Position numbers and translations under genes: made by a program. A stretch of DNA of 64,000 nucleotides from Tigriopus japonicus. Taxonomy: Eukaryota; Arthropoda; Copepoda; Harpacticoida; Harpacticidae. Of the stretch, positions 21,235 through 34,480 are shown in pieces (positions within the stretch are counted from its first letter, which is position 1; every line of letters starts with the position of its first letter). Below the pieces are notes generated by a model. The model saw only the letters and a program-made list of their open reading frames with translations, made no database searches and was not told the DNA's origin. The stretch is taken from contig JAAGOF010000131.1 in assembly GCA_010645155.1 (NCBI GenBank), positions 36,927 to 100,926 of the forward strand. The letters run 5' to 3'.

Positions 21235-22114
21235 TTACGAAGGTACATTACGATGACAGATTTCTCGCTCAAATTGCTCGGCAGTAAGCGTTCCGTCGAT
21301 GGATTCACAGTTCGGATTGAAAACGGAGTAAGCACTGGCTTGATCCGATCGTCTCGTGCCCAAATTGAGCCAGATCAAGGCAAAACCAGAGGTTAAAAAA
21401 TACACGGCCCCAATCTCGGCCTTAATAGAGGCGTAAAACAAGACCACCCAAAGAAGGAAACCCACACCTAAGATGGCGAAATCGATTCGAGTCCACGGCT
21501 CCACTTGAACTTCCAAAATCGGTTCTTCATTCTGCACGAAACAAGTTCGGTTAAGCAAAATTCGGTCATTATCGGTTTTATTGTAGTACGGTAGACTCGA
21601 TCTAGTGTGTAAATCATATCTTGAATAGAGAAAGTTTTTCTAGATGGAGAAAATGGCAAAAAGCCAACTTTTTAGTTTGTTTTTTTGACAAAGTAGTTAG
21701 CAAAATAGTTGAAAAATGCCAAAATATTTTATAAAAATAAAATTTTATATAAAAAGATAAAATGGTGGTTGGCATTGGCGAAAATTTGGGCCTTTTGTGT
21801 TCTAGAAATATCTTGCGGCATTTGTTCTATTTTCGCCCATTCTAAAGGACTTTTTTTTGGAAAAATCGCTCTAAATCTCGAAATATTTAGAAAGAAAAGA
21901 AGTTCTCCGTATCTGCATTAACAACCTTTGATATCGACGATGATGTCGGAGAAGGACGAGTTGGTTGTGTTGGTGGTGGTTGAGGTCTCAGAAAATGAAT
22001 CACTTTCTGTCGAAGTGAGGCAAATGTAAGAACCGACCAAAGAAGCTCTTTCCGGCGTTGCTCATTCTCAATCTTTCTCTTTCGTGCTCGATATTCGGCC
22101 AACTTTGATTCCAT
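21235..22114 (-). CDS. SAYSD1: SAYSvFN domain-containing protein 1, two exons
   Basis: An ER membrane protein known in mammals to bind UFMylated ribosomes at the translocon and help clear stalled nascent chains. Exons: 22114-21926 (63 codons) and 21531-21235 (98 codons plus stop), 161 residues in total; human is about 183. The start MESKLAEYRARKRKIE matches the family's N-terminus. A Pro-rich linker follows, then a hydrophobic hairpin (about residues 80-121), then the hallmark SAYSVFN (residues 129-135) and a GTLTAEQFE segment. The acceptor TGCAG before AATGAAG is good; the donor AAG|GTTGTT is weak, and GTT|GTTAAT three bases downstream is possible. The gene lies 934 bp downstream of the EHMT stop, same strand. 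Confidence 0.92.
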
Positions 22115-23048
22115 CACTCTTTTGAAACCAATTTGAAAGGAACACATCCAACACTTTCTCTCTTTTTCTTAGAAGTTTCTTTTGTCATCAGCAGCTGGAT
22201 CAACAACAAGTGAATCTGACAAAGGCGCAAGATTTTGACGACAGGTTTATCAACCTTTGATGAAGCATTTTTGGAAAAGGGGAAAGTTCCTATTAACTAC
22301 ATATGAAATAGTCTATCACTTGGGGTTTGTTATGATAAGAGATAATTACTTTACAAAATATATCATTGTTAACGAAATGTCTTTGTTATGCAAGTTACAT
22401 CGTTGCGCATCGTGTTCTAGAAGTGTTCTTTTTTTGTGGCGAATCAAAAAAAAAACAACATGTTTGCCATGTAAAACTTGCGGTTGCTTCTTTCATTATG
22501 GTTTGTTTTCAAATTTTCACAATTTTTTCTTCTGTTAAGGTGAAGGTTTCAGTTATAAATTTAGAAATAGAGTGGTCAAAAATGTTCTTAAAAACTGAGG
22601 TTACATACAGAACTATAGTTTCAATTGAGATATTTTCACATCCTCTTCACTCTTCAACACAGGCATTGATATGAGAGATCCAAACAGTTCAAATCTTTTG
22701 CATATTCGAATTTCTTTACTTCTCTTTATATGGAATGTAACTATGAAAGTACAAATATAACACGAGATTATGGTTCTTGGTGGGGTCACTCCTATTCCAT
22801 TTGGAGCTCATAATGGAGTATCTTTGTTTTAGGTCGGATTGGAAAACTTGGTTCACGTTGGTATAATATCAATTGATTATCTTCAAGGTGGTTGATAATT
22901 TTGTGTTTTCTTCTGCTGGCTTCTTTGAAGCCGCCATCTTGATTTTGCCAGATTCACGGAAGGTAAGGAGATAGCATTTGTTTCACGGGTGATAAATTGA
23001 CAATGAGACACTTTAGGGTGATAGTCTGGAACGACTACATACACAAAT
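22115..23048. other. Intergenic region between EHMT and SAYSD1
   Basis: This should hold the EHMT 3' UTR and the SAYSD1 promoter. The sequence is AT-rich. No TATA box or clear polyadenylation signal is convincing, and no coding sense is seen. Confidence 0.5.
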
Positions 23049-26000
23049 TCATTTGTTAAGATCTTCATTTTTACGAGCCCGCCTCGTTCTTAAGGAAGAC
23101 GAAGGAGTATTGGAAGCGGACGAACTTGATCTTTTCTCTTCGGATTTCCTTGTGACTTCGGCTTTGACAGTCTCAGTAGCCTTCTTTGCTACCTCAGGCT
23201 TGCTATTTTCAGGTGTCGGTTCTTCTGTTGGCGTCGCTTGGACTTTGTTTTCACTCTCCTCGGTCACTTCTTCTTTGACTTGGACGAAATCTTCTTTAAG
23301 GCCGTTTTTGACTGACGATGAGGCTTCTCCTTGGTCTGAAGGAGGTTCGACCTTCTTCGCGCCTTTACCCGTGTCCAAGGAAGCAGCCTTGACAACCTTG
23401 CTGGACTGAGGAGGTAGCTCAAGAACTGGCTGCTTCTCGCCAATTTTCTTATAATACTCTTTCAAAAAGCCTTGGATGGTATTACGATTGTACTTGCATT
23501 TCTCACTGGCACAATGACACGTGAACTGTTTATGCTTGATCACCCAAAACTTCTCGCCATAATCGAATCTGCAAGAGAACCATTTCAATACAACACACGT
23601 CTCTTATTGATCTCGATAAATTCACTCCAATTTAATGATTACTTACCCCAATTCTTCACCTTTGGCGATATTTCGGGAAGCAAAAAGGGCGATATGAGGA
23701 AATCGCAAGTCTTGATGATTCGAAAATACTTTCACAGGAACCAAATTCGGCGTACAACAATGGTTGATGAATCGCGCGATGTTACCGTATCGATTGGCAT
23801 CAATACAAAACGTCTCATCGTCCTGAAATGAAAGATATTTCACGTCCCATTACTGTTGTTAAGTTGAAGTGAAGTTGATTATTCAACATACCCGATTGTC
23901 AAGATCAAAAAGATACGAATCTTCCCGCGTGTCAGCTTCAGAATCTGAGATCAGTTCTCCTACGTATTCGCAAACGAAGGAACCCTTTTGTATCGGAGCC
24001 ACGGCTTTTACACCCCAACCCATTCCATAGGTGCGATATACTTGTAAACGGGCCGTGATCCCATGTTGAAGGACCCGATTGTGACAAAGAGCCACGTTGC
24101 AACGACACATTTCGTTGCATTCAAAGATCAAAGGGGGATCTTTGAAATCGAATCCTTCTTTGAGACGGCCTTCCATGTCGTACCATGATTTGACACTCAA
24201 ATCCGAGCAATGACACGAGTCTTCTGATGAACACGTGTCTGAGCATTGACAGTGCTAGAAAAATAAAAAGATTGAGAGATATTAAGAATTTGACATTAGG
24301 CACCAGAGGGACTACACTTCTCCTTACTTGTAACTTGGAAATGTTGGTATCGATGGGGACGGCACTGGTGACACAATTCTTGCTCACGTACACATAATCC
24401 TCGGGCTCCTTGGCGTCGTCGATACTGTTCACACATTGGATAGGATTGGTTTCTTTGGCGTGAGTCAGGTCGTTACAAACAATCCGCTCCACATTGGACT
24501 GTTTACAATCCTTCATCATGTTCTGAAGGGTGGTGCTCAAATTGACGATGGAAGTGCATTGGACATCTTTCGAGACCATACAATCTTGCGGCAATTGACC
24601 GCTCTGATTGCGAATATCCAATCGAGCTTTTCGCATGAGGAGCAAAACGACACACTCATAATGGTCTTGTCGTAAGGCTATGTGAATAGGGGTTTCGCCG
24701 ATGCTGTTGGTGGCATTCACATCACAACCAGCGTTGATCAATAATTCGCATGTGTGCCGAGATCCCGCCAAGGCAGCCCAATGAAGAGCAATGTTCCCTT
24801 CGGCGTCAGTGATCAGAGGGTTGGCCCCTCTTGTGAGCAAGTATCTAAAAGCAAGAATAATGTAAATGATTTTCTCCTCACAGAGTCCACGATTTGAAAA
24901 GGCTTACTTGATGACAGGTTCGTGTTTGTTCTCACAAGCCCAAACAAGGGGCGTCCATCCGCCTTCATCCTGAAGATTCATGAAATTACGTGGCAAATTG
25001 GTTTGGTTGAGTATCACATGGGAGCATTCTAAGTGGCCACTCTGAGTGGCTAGATGGAGACAGGTCATCCCGTCATCACCCCGTAGAGTGGGGTCTGCAC
25101 CGGCTTGGAGAAGGTATTTGACCACCTCGTGCCTCCCTTTAATACTGGCTATCATGAGAGCCGAATTCTGTCCGTCATCGAGCGTGTCCAGTTCGGTGCC
25201 CGCTTGAACAAGGATGTGAGCTGTTAGGGTGTGGCCTTCACTGGCAGCCACGTGTAGAGGAGACCCTCCATCGGCCTCAGCGAATCGCTGATTGGGAGAA
25301 TATCCTAGTGAGAGGAGTTGAACTAGTTTGACGTTGTCCCCTGATTTCACAGGAACGTACATGTTCCTCGTGGCATGTCTAGAGGGCGAGAATGAGCGAG
25401 ATCTGTATTAATAATTGGCGGCAGTAGGAGTGAGACATTTTAAAAGTAAACCTACTTGAGGTTTTGTTTGTCCTCGAGGGTGCCAAGGATCTTTTTCAAA
25501 GCCTCCTCACCGATTCCCTCTGGCAACCCTTCGGATGAGATGATCTTGCCGTTGACCATCTTGTATGTAACTGCTTCTTTGCTGCCTCTTAGAATCAGAT
25601 CCGACTTCTTGGTTTTATCCTTGACAAAGGACATCTTCGACACGGTTTGCAGCAAGGCCAAGGGAGCATTTTTCATGGACAATTTCAATTGCACGGTGAT
25701 CGGAATATCCCCTAAATTGCAATGTGGACACTTGCGGCAGCCAGCCTCTTGCTTCATGTAGCATTGTTTATGGAAGAAATGGGGCAGTGATCGTTTGTTT
25801 GGCCGGCACATGAAGAACAATCCCTAAAATAATCGTTATTACACCATGTCTTAGAAAATAATTAATACTGAATTATCGATCTGCATCCCTTTGTTCTTAC
25901 GTGTGCACAAAATTCCCCACAGAATCCACAACAATGATGAGATTTCAGCCTTTGGATGTGGGCATCGCAGCAAAGAAACTTCTTGCCGTTCTCGAGCACT

Positions 26001-28240
26001 TGTCGGTATTTCATGTCTTTCACTGGGTTCTTACATCCAACTCGATTGCTTCCCACGACTTCTACGGCTTGGCAAATCACAGCTTGACCCCCCGAGGATT
26101 TGGACGGATGCAAGGAGAGATCAAGCTCCTTTGACGATTTTGTGCAAAAACACACACAAGGCTGTAAAGGGAGCTCGAAGTCAGACTGAGGCACTTTCGA
26201 TTGATCCCTTGGCCGGAGCCTTGATGAGGTCTGAAGGAATATTAACGGGGAGATAGAGAGAAAATTAGTGAAGAGCCCGACCAATCACCTTTTTTGAGAG
26301 GCTGGTTAATGTCCATATCCTTTGAGTTAAAAGAAAAAAATGTATTCGTTAAAGACTTACCACTGTGGCTTCGTCGGCATCCTTGGTATGGTCTTTGATA
26401 AGAGCTTGGTCAAGGCCATTCACGGCATTCTTGACAGCACCAGTAGGGGACACCTGCCCTACAAGACCTGGACGAATAGTAACCGACTGCTGTGAATCGG
26501 ATCGAATTCGCTTTTGTGAACTAAGAACCTCCGATAGGGACAGTCTTCTCTTGAGACTGCTTCCAGAATCAATAGAAGAAGCATCATCCATGGAAGCATT
26601 CCTAAACAAGAGGAGTTGGGTTTAAAAATGAACTTATTGGAGAAGAAGTCATAGAGGCATTACCTTGAGCTGGCTGGTTTAAAACTCTTCTTGGCTTTAT
26701 GCTTGTTATCCGCAGGTTCAGGCACCGAGTCTGATTTAGATTCTGTTGATTCTTTCCTTTGAATTCCAAGGTAGGCCAAAACCGATGGATCTCGTTCATC
26801 CATTGGAACAGCACCATTGTTCAAAGGAACCATGGAATCATTAGGATCTTCAGATTTGTTCGAGCTTCCAGAAGGCTTCTTGGCTAACCTTTTTTTGATG
26901 CTGGACCCATCAAATCGGTAATTGATTCCCCTAAATGCCTTCTTTTTCTTTTTCTTCTTCTTGCCCCTTCCAATTGGACCTGCACGAGGGGGTTTCTTGA
27001 CTTGATTTTCAAGTTCTTCCGAGCTTTGACAAGGCACTGGCTCAGCTTCACGAGTATCATTGGGCTGTTTCTTCACACTTGTGATGGAGATGGTGACCTC
27101 ATGTCGATAATCGGTTTGTTGGAAGTCGTCCGGTTCCACGTCGTCCACTTCATTGGTTTGAGGATTTACATCCGGCTCAACATCATCCAACTCTTCTTCG
27201 TCCATGGTGCCATCTTCTTCATCGCCAATTTGAGGTTCACCGGTGAATCCTCCATAACTCGTTCCAGAACCGTTAGAGTTTGGATAACGATTTTGGTACA
27301 TACTCGACCCATTGGGATGGTTCATGGACAGGTTTGTATGAGGAGAATGAGCAGATCGGTCCATAGGGGGTGGCACAAAGACTGTCCTGACTTGAACGGC
27401 CTTCTGGCTCATCCCATTGAGATATGAAGCGTTCGTACTTCGAGGTGGGTGGTTTGGTCGAAATTGAGGTCTCGTACCCGCTCTCATCATAGGGGGTGGT
27501 CCATGACTTCGAATGGATGAACCCTGGGCTCCTCTATGTTGAAGAGGTGGCTGAGCCTGTTGCCCCCGTTGCACAAATTTGGCAGCAACGTTGTTGTAGG
27601 CTTTGGAGGGGACGTTGATCATGGTCTTTTGTTGTTGTTGTTGCTGTATTTGTTGCTGCTGTTGCTGCATTGGTAAGGGTTGGGTGGGAAGGAAGGCGTT
27701 TCCATTCATTTGCATTCGAGGAGGCCTTGGCATATTTCTCTGCTGGGGCATACCCATCATTTGATGGGAAGGGTATGGCGGCCGAGTAGACCTCATGTTC
27801 ATAGGTCTTATGTTTGGAAGTGGTTGACTTCCCATCATATTCAACATACCCATTAAAGGATTGTGAGTTTGATGCATCGGTCGATGCGTGGATCTGGGCC
27901 CTCCCATTCGCAGTCTTGGCATCGGGGGAAGACCCCCTCTGATCAATGGAGGGGGACGATTCTGATGGAAATTGGTCTGCATAGCGCCCCCTCCGAAATT
28001 GCCGCCGTTTCCCAAGTCTTTTCTTACATTGAATTTCGGCTTAGCCGAGAGTGTGGCTCTGTTGGTTCCAGTCACTTTGGTAATGGAGATCTCAGCGGGA
28101 ATTTCTCCATTAGCAAAAGGCAATTCTGGCTCATAATCGTCAATTTCTAGTTCTTCTGGATGGCCCTGAATCGTGATTTCACCAGCTTCTTCGTGCATGG
28201 TGATTTCAGGGGCCAGAAATATGTCGTCCCCCATCATCAT
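23049..28240 (-). CDS. EHMT: Histone H3K9 methyltransferase EHMT/G9a, nine coding exons
   Basis: Nuclear lysine methyltransferase that mono- and dimethylates H3K9. Exons: 28240-26664, 26601-26361, 26230-25901, 25823-25456, 25378-24908, 24844-24328, 24254-23892, 23822-23647, 23568-23049. All introns are GT-AG and all phases agree, giving 1520 codons plus stop. Residues 1-606 are disordered (poly-Gln, Pro/Met/Arg-rich, acidic, a Lys run). The G9a Cys-rich module is at about 640-760, ankyrin repeats (H3K9me readers) at about 840-1080, pre-SET Cys cluster at about 1168-1230, and SET at about 1235-1360 with [16 protein letters not shown] and GFDYG. Post-SET is CHCASEKC. A Lys/Glu tail of about 130 residues follows. 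The ATG is the first of three in tandem; a 5' UTR exon border lies at 28263. Confidence 0.95.
27634..27671 (-). repeat. CAA/CAG run encoding poly-Gln in EHMT
   Basis: On the minus strand this is a mixed CAG/CAA/ATA run coding a Gln-rich stretch (about [14 protein letters not shown] with interruptions) in the N-terminal disordered region of EHMT. It is likely length-polymorphic. Confidence 0.8.
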
Positions 28241-28263
28241 GAATTCGAATGTGTTCCAGCCAG

Positions 28264-30990
28264 CTACGAGGAACAAGCAATCGGTTACTCTTGCAACTAA
28301 CTGTTAGAAGTGAATCGTTGAACACTAAGGCCTTTAAAATATCTTGGTTCCAAAGAAATTCTTCCATCACTCCATAACGATTTGAAAACAAACCAATTCT
28401 TTTAAGTATTGCTTAACGCTAGGCGTCATTGCAAAACCGAAATATTCAAGCTTCAATATGTTCATCCATAGCCTACCTTCAAGAGTAGTGAAAATCACCA
28501 AGTCTTGGCACTCTGACAAAGATTTGAAACATTACTTGTCTTTCTGGCTCTGAAGCTAACATGCAAGTGTCTGTAATTGAAAGGCATTTCATCGAGAGCT
28601 CTCAATTTCACTACACATTCTTCTCTTTTTCAGATCCTCTGCCAGCCAACTTCACAAAATGTGCCAAATTTGGATCACCTGTGACCAATTCCAAACACTG
28701 GTCCAAGGAATACATTAAATCAAAACTCGTATGCGTTCAAGTCATCAACCAAGAAATCAAACGAAATGAAAGGCCTCTGTCAAACTAACTAGACGTTCCA
28801 CGAATCCCTAGGAACATAGCACTCCAACGTCCATGAACGTCCATCAAGAGTACTTATTCCCATTGAAGCCTGTTCGATAGCTGCCTAGCTAGCTGGCTAG
28901 CTTGCCTCTGAAGGTGCCTTGGTGTATCTTCCTCCAAGTTTGGAGCTGCCTTCTTGACTCGCTCAAGCCCACTCTGATGGATCTTCCAAGACTTTCTGAT
29001 CCCTGCTTAGGATCCCCTTCAAGCTCACTCACCTGGATCACTCTCCCTCCACCTTGGACCTCGATTGCCAAAGGTCAATCAATCCCGGTTCCCAAGAAGG
29101 CGGCGACACGGCACTGGACGCGAGAACGATCCCTACTTTGGATTTCCATCCACGGATTGGATCGCTTTTGGAAACTCTCGTACTGGTGCAGACGTGCCTG
29201 CTGATCGAGCAGCCTGCCGTTCTGCAACGTTCGTGCGCTCCTCTCCTATCTAGTTGGCCGATCCATCACGGATGGCTTCAAGCACGATGGTGACGACGGT
29301 GACGACGAACGGGAGAACGAGAGCCCGCTGCTTCTCCAGTGGAATTTCGAGTGAGTGGCATGCTTCGCAGGAGAAGGATCAGATTGGCGGCTTAGCCAGG
29401 GTGAGAACGTGTTCCATAACGATCATTCAGAGACAAAAAGGGTGTAGCCAAAGCTGGATATAAGACGCAGCAGCAAGTTCATTCTTATATCAAAGGATGC
29501 ATTGGAACAAGTATGCATTCCGGACAGCTGCAAGATGTTTTCAATGAGAGTTCCTACTTTAATCGGACAAGACTACCCAAGTCTCCTGAAATAAGAATCT
29601 TTGTCGCTGACCAAAAAAACATGCAGTACATGACGTCTTATGTTGCTGTCGGCCAAATTTGTCCTTGCTTTCAGTAACTGAATATTATAAGATGTGTGTT
29701 TGAATTACCCTCCGTGGATTTTTTTGATTGCTCCGCCATTACTTGGCGAATTTAGATGTGTATGCTTTGAACCGACAAGATGCGTCATGGAGTTCCAAAG
29801 GTCAAGTCTTTTACAAGATCGCATGGTCAACCTTAAAAGCCAATATCATACATTTCTGTTCATTCAATTCATTGACGCATTGTCAATGAATTTCTTGCGC
29901 TCATGACATTTCAATTCATCCGTTGAGCAAGTATTCCTCTGGCTCTAAATTCCAACTCGTTCCAGTTGCAAAGCTACTCGTGCAGTTTTGGGACGTACGA
30001 AAGTGGTCACCTTTTCTGGAAACGAACGGTGAAGGCGAAACTGAGAGCGTAAAGCAAAGCCTCAGCTCAAGAGACGAAGGCGCCGACCAGAAAAGGTTGC
30101 CCGTTGAATGGACGGGATCGCAATCTTCCGTCCTCTCTGTCGTCTTGCCTCCAGGATGCCATGAAAACGATCAACCATAAGAGGCAAGCAAGACGAGGAT
30201 CGAAGAAGAGGATGATGCACCAACTCCTCGTGGTACCGATGATGAAGAAGAGCTCTTTGGTAAGGGAGCGACTGACTCTTTGCCTTTGAGCTCCAACACC
30301 AGCACCACCACCTACAGAACAGAACTCGTTCAATTTGCTCCATCGAGTTGAACGACTGGAAACGCGTCTTCCACGAGTCTTCAAAGACGAAGAACAAGAC
30401 CTTCAGATCGTTCAAGTCTTCTCGGCCAGAGATGACGATGAAAACGATGGTTGGGCTGCGAGAGTTCAACGCGAACTCTCTCGATAAAGCTTCTTTTTGC
30501 GTTGGAAGGTTAGCATTGCTGTTAAACCAGCAATGGATTTTGGGCGGATTGATCCAATTTAGGCGAGAATCTTTGGGCGCTCTGCTCTCACAGCTTATAC
30601 ACTTTAAGGTAGTCTTTTTTTAGAAGAATTGTTCCTTGGGTTAGAGATATGTATGCTTCATGTTTATTAACCCTTCTCTCAGGGTTTTTATTAATGATCT
30701 TAAGCTTAGTAATATTTACAGACATGGCACGTTGGATGGTTTACACATAATACTATAATCAGAGGTAAACATGTTTATCAGTCGTTTGAGTAATTAGTCA
30801 AATATCGTCCTGTTCCTAGAAAAACAAACATGGAAAAAATGGAAATGACAACCGTGGGAAACGTTCAATGATAATGGTAATGGTTTAAATATTTACATTG
30901 GCGTGGTTCACTTAACCTTCTGCGCTTAGAGCGCACGATGAAAAGGAGAACAAACCTTTGTACAAACTAACGTCTAACGACAGGTTCAAA
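28264..30990. other. EHMT upstream / cathepsin downstream region, no recognised gene
   Basis: About 2.7 kb. A sharp acceptor on the minus strand (TCGTAG before CTGGCTGG, 28264-28265) implies an EHMT non-coding exon further right. The parts 28850-29450 and 29980-30480 are less AT-rich than the surroundings and have overlapping open frames on both strands, none with recognisable domains; they could be UTR exons or old gene fragments. TTTATT sites near 30663 and 30687 could serve as cathepsin polyadenylation signals on the minus strand. Confidence 0.4.
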
Positions 30991-30994
30991 TCGC

Positions 30995-32022
<1,028 letters not shown>

Positions 32023-32038
32023 TCAAGATATGATCGGT

Positions 32039-32047
32039 CCTTTTATA
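32039..32047 (-). promoter_or_regulatory. TATA box of the cathepsin gene
   Basis: TATAAAAGG on the minus strand, about 62-70 bp upstream of the cathepsin ATG (31977). A start site about 30 bp downstream (near 32010-32015) would give a 5' UTR of about 35 nt. This is inferred from sequence and spacing. Confidence 0.65.
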
Positions 32048-32385
32048 GCTGTTGTGTTACTTCCTGGAGTCAATTAATTCGCTTGGAGTTTGAGTTACTT
32101 TCGAGCCATTCACAAACCCCGCGAGACATGCTCTTAGGAAATTCTCAACTCGTTTCCGTCTGTATTTTCTAAACATTCTCTTTTTCAGAATTTTTTTGTG
32201 ACGCCATGAACTCTAATCTTGTGCTCTGGTTCGTTCAGATTGAAAAAAAGATTGCCGGTTTTATCATATAATTGATGCACGAGTGGGTTTATCAATGAAC
32301 AGAGTGTTATCTTTCGAATTCAAAGTGTTTATGTTATTAGCAATGCGCTGTAATTCCTCTTTGTTTCTGTGATCATAATTAGCTT

Positions 32386-32412
32386 TTTAACAGTTACAGC
32401 ATAACTGTTAAA
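32386..32412. repeat. Perfect 11-bp stem hairpin
   Basis: TTTAACAGTTA (32386-32396) and TAACTGTTAAA (32402-32412) form a perfect inverted repeat around a 5-nt loop. The role is unknown. Confidence 0.7.
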
Positions 32413-32903
32413 GATATAGCTTAAAAAATAGGTCAGAGATAAAGTAATTGGAACTTCTTAGAGATTCCCTTATAGTTTATTCTATTTTATTACCGCATGC
32501 TTTCCTTTTCAACAGAAAAGCACTAAGGTAAAATGCAAGAACTTTTGAATACTCTTACAGCACAAATGCTCAGATTTTATAATCTTTTTTTGGACAGTTT
32601 GCGAAACCTTAGGCTGATTGTCACTCCAATGATAGAAAAAAAAACATAACATTTAGGACATTTCTGTACGACCACACACAAACTTTCGTCTTCTTCCATC
32701 ACGACGAAAGACTGTTGTTACCACCATCGCGTCCTGATTCGGTCAAATGTTCCCAACTCTTCTTTCGCAAATCTCGCTAGGGAAAGGGACAGTTACGTTG
32801 GCAAAGACAACTGGAGCTAGCTGGCTGGTCGATGATTTCAGTTGGTTGTATGAGTGCTCATTTCTATCACGACAACTAGTTCACTTCTTCCAAGATTGCC
32901 ATC

Positions 32904-33098
32904 ATGGATAGTTCGACAAAAAAATCAGTGGATTATCAAATCATTATTCTAGTGCCTTTCTGCATCTGGTTCGCGCTCATGATTATCCTTTACATATTTT
33001 GGAGCATCTCTAGAAAGACAGAAGAAGACCGCGAGGACACCAGCGATATCGAAAAGGATTCGGAAAATCACGTTGCATGCCATTTGTTAATTTTGTGA
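32904..33098 (+). CDS. Small single-pass membrane protein (64 aa), unassigned
   Basis: An intronless 64-codon frame. A short polar N-terminus (MDSSTKKSVDYQ) precedes a hydrophobic segment, residues about 13-34 (IIILVPFCIWFALMIILYIFW). A basic SISRKT border and an acidic stretch of alternating Glu/Asp follow. Positive charges after the hydrophobic segment suggest the C-terminus is cytoplasmic. An AATAAA at 33139-33144, about 40 bp beyond the stop, supports a real transcript. I recognise no family. It could be a chance frame, but the charge layout and poly(A) signal argue for a gene. Confidence 0.55.
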   Translation: MDSSTKKSVDYQIIILVPFCIWFALMIILYIFWSISRKTEEDREDTSDIEKDSENHVACHLLIL

Positions 33099-33144
33099 AG
33101 TTTCCACGTGGCCAGGAGCTCTATGGCAACACGAAGTGAATAAA

Positions 33145-34480
33145 CATAAAACAGAGCTTGTAATTTCAAGCTTCCCTATGACCATACTTTTTGAGATGTA
33201 TCATTACTCGCGTAACGCCCCCAGTGCTGGTGAAATCAAAACTTCATAAACAAGAAAGTCACGATTTTAGAAGGTTTTTTTTTTACTTTGTGTCTTGCAT
33301 TTGTGGTCCTGCAGGAGTACATGTGAAAAAGACCGACGTCAGATTTCCCTTTTTCGCAGAATCTGACAAAGTTCTTGGAAAGTTTAGTAAAGGTTAGATT
33401 ACACAAGAACTTTCCAACTTTAGAGTCCTTGGATTACATTGCACATATTACCGCACGTTTTGTGTCGCATATTCGATCCACAATTTGAATAATAACACAT
33501 TTCTAAACAAATTACATTTACACGAAAAAGTCAAATTTGTCAAATATTCTATCACATCCTTGGGGTTTCTGTTAAAGCTTCCATTTTATACAATTTTATT
33601 GATGCAGGGAAAAGTGAAGTTAAAAGTTGCAAGATTGGTTAATCAATGAGCTATACAGTAGTACTTATCGAAGTCATTTGACATGACTTCATTACGTTTT
33701 TATGGCGTTTCTTTTTTAAACAGGCATACCTTTGGCTAAAGAATAAGAAATGACATCTCTGTTTTCGTTTCCTTGTAAGTCTTCATCCCTATTCAATCTT
33801 ATTTACTTTTCAGTTGTTCATTTTTAATTTACCTCTGATTTTTAACCTAAATTGCAACAGTGCTTGATGTCTTTCGAATACCCAAGTTGACCAAACAGTC
33901 TTTTTTCAATTCAACCTTGATGTGATTTTAATCTAAAAATTAGATCAGCCAAATATTTTTCAATTCTATTTTAGGCCCTAGCTTGTTTTTGAGCGCCTTA
34001 AGTGGATTGCTGAGGGTTTTTTTGTGAAGGAGTCGGTACATCACTGATAATAATGTTCCATAAAGGAACATTCCCGCTCTTTGTCACTTTTTGGTTGCCA
34101 ATAATAAAAATTGGTCATTGTTTGCATTGAAAGACTGTTCAACGCTAAATTTTGACTCCAAAGAGTTAAGTTTTGAGCATGGCAATCAGCAAAGATCGAG
34201 ACCCAGCCATCTGCGCCACAAACCGACGCAATATGCCACACCTCATCCCTGAATTCTTGCGCTTTGCGCAAATATTGAAATTTTTAGGGTCTGGTTCGCG
34301 CGTTTTTTGAGCTCTTGCGCTTTTCATGTCCGAGACAAAATAGCTAAAACTTGCCTTTTTTGCTCATTAAGTCTTAAAATCACTAAAGCATTAAGTAAAA
34401 TACCACTGTTATGAGTTAAACGACAACTATCTTCTACTTTTAACTAGAGCTCTAGTTCAAACCACAATAACACAAAGAGA
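33145..34480. other. Non-coding stretch
   Basis: AT-rich sequence with no recognised coding, RNA or repeat feature. Short open frames (for example minus 34041-34271) show no motif. Confidence 0.5.

Noticed and set aside
23053..23409. Plus-strand 118-codon frame
   Set aside because: Shadow of the Lys/Glu/Ser-rich tail of EHMT on the other strand.
27002..27427. Plus-strand 141-codon frame
   Set aside because: Antisense shadow of the EHMT first coding exon; no domain features.
30062..30469. Minus-strand 135-codon frame near the cathepsin gene
   Set aside because: Other strand and frames are equally open, composition is Arg/Ser-rich low complexity, and no family is recognised.
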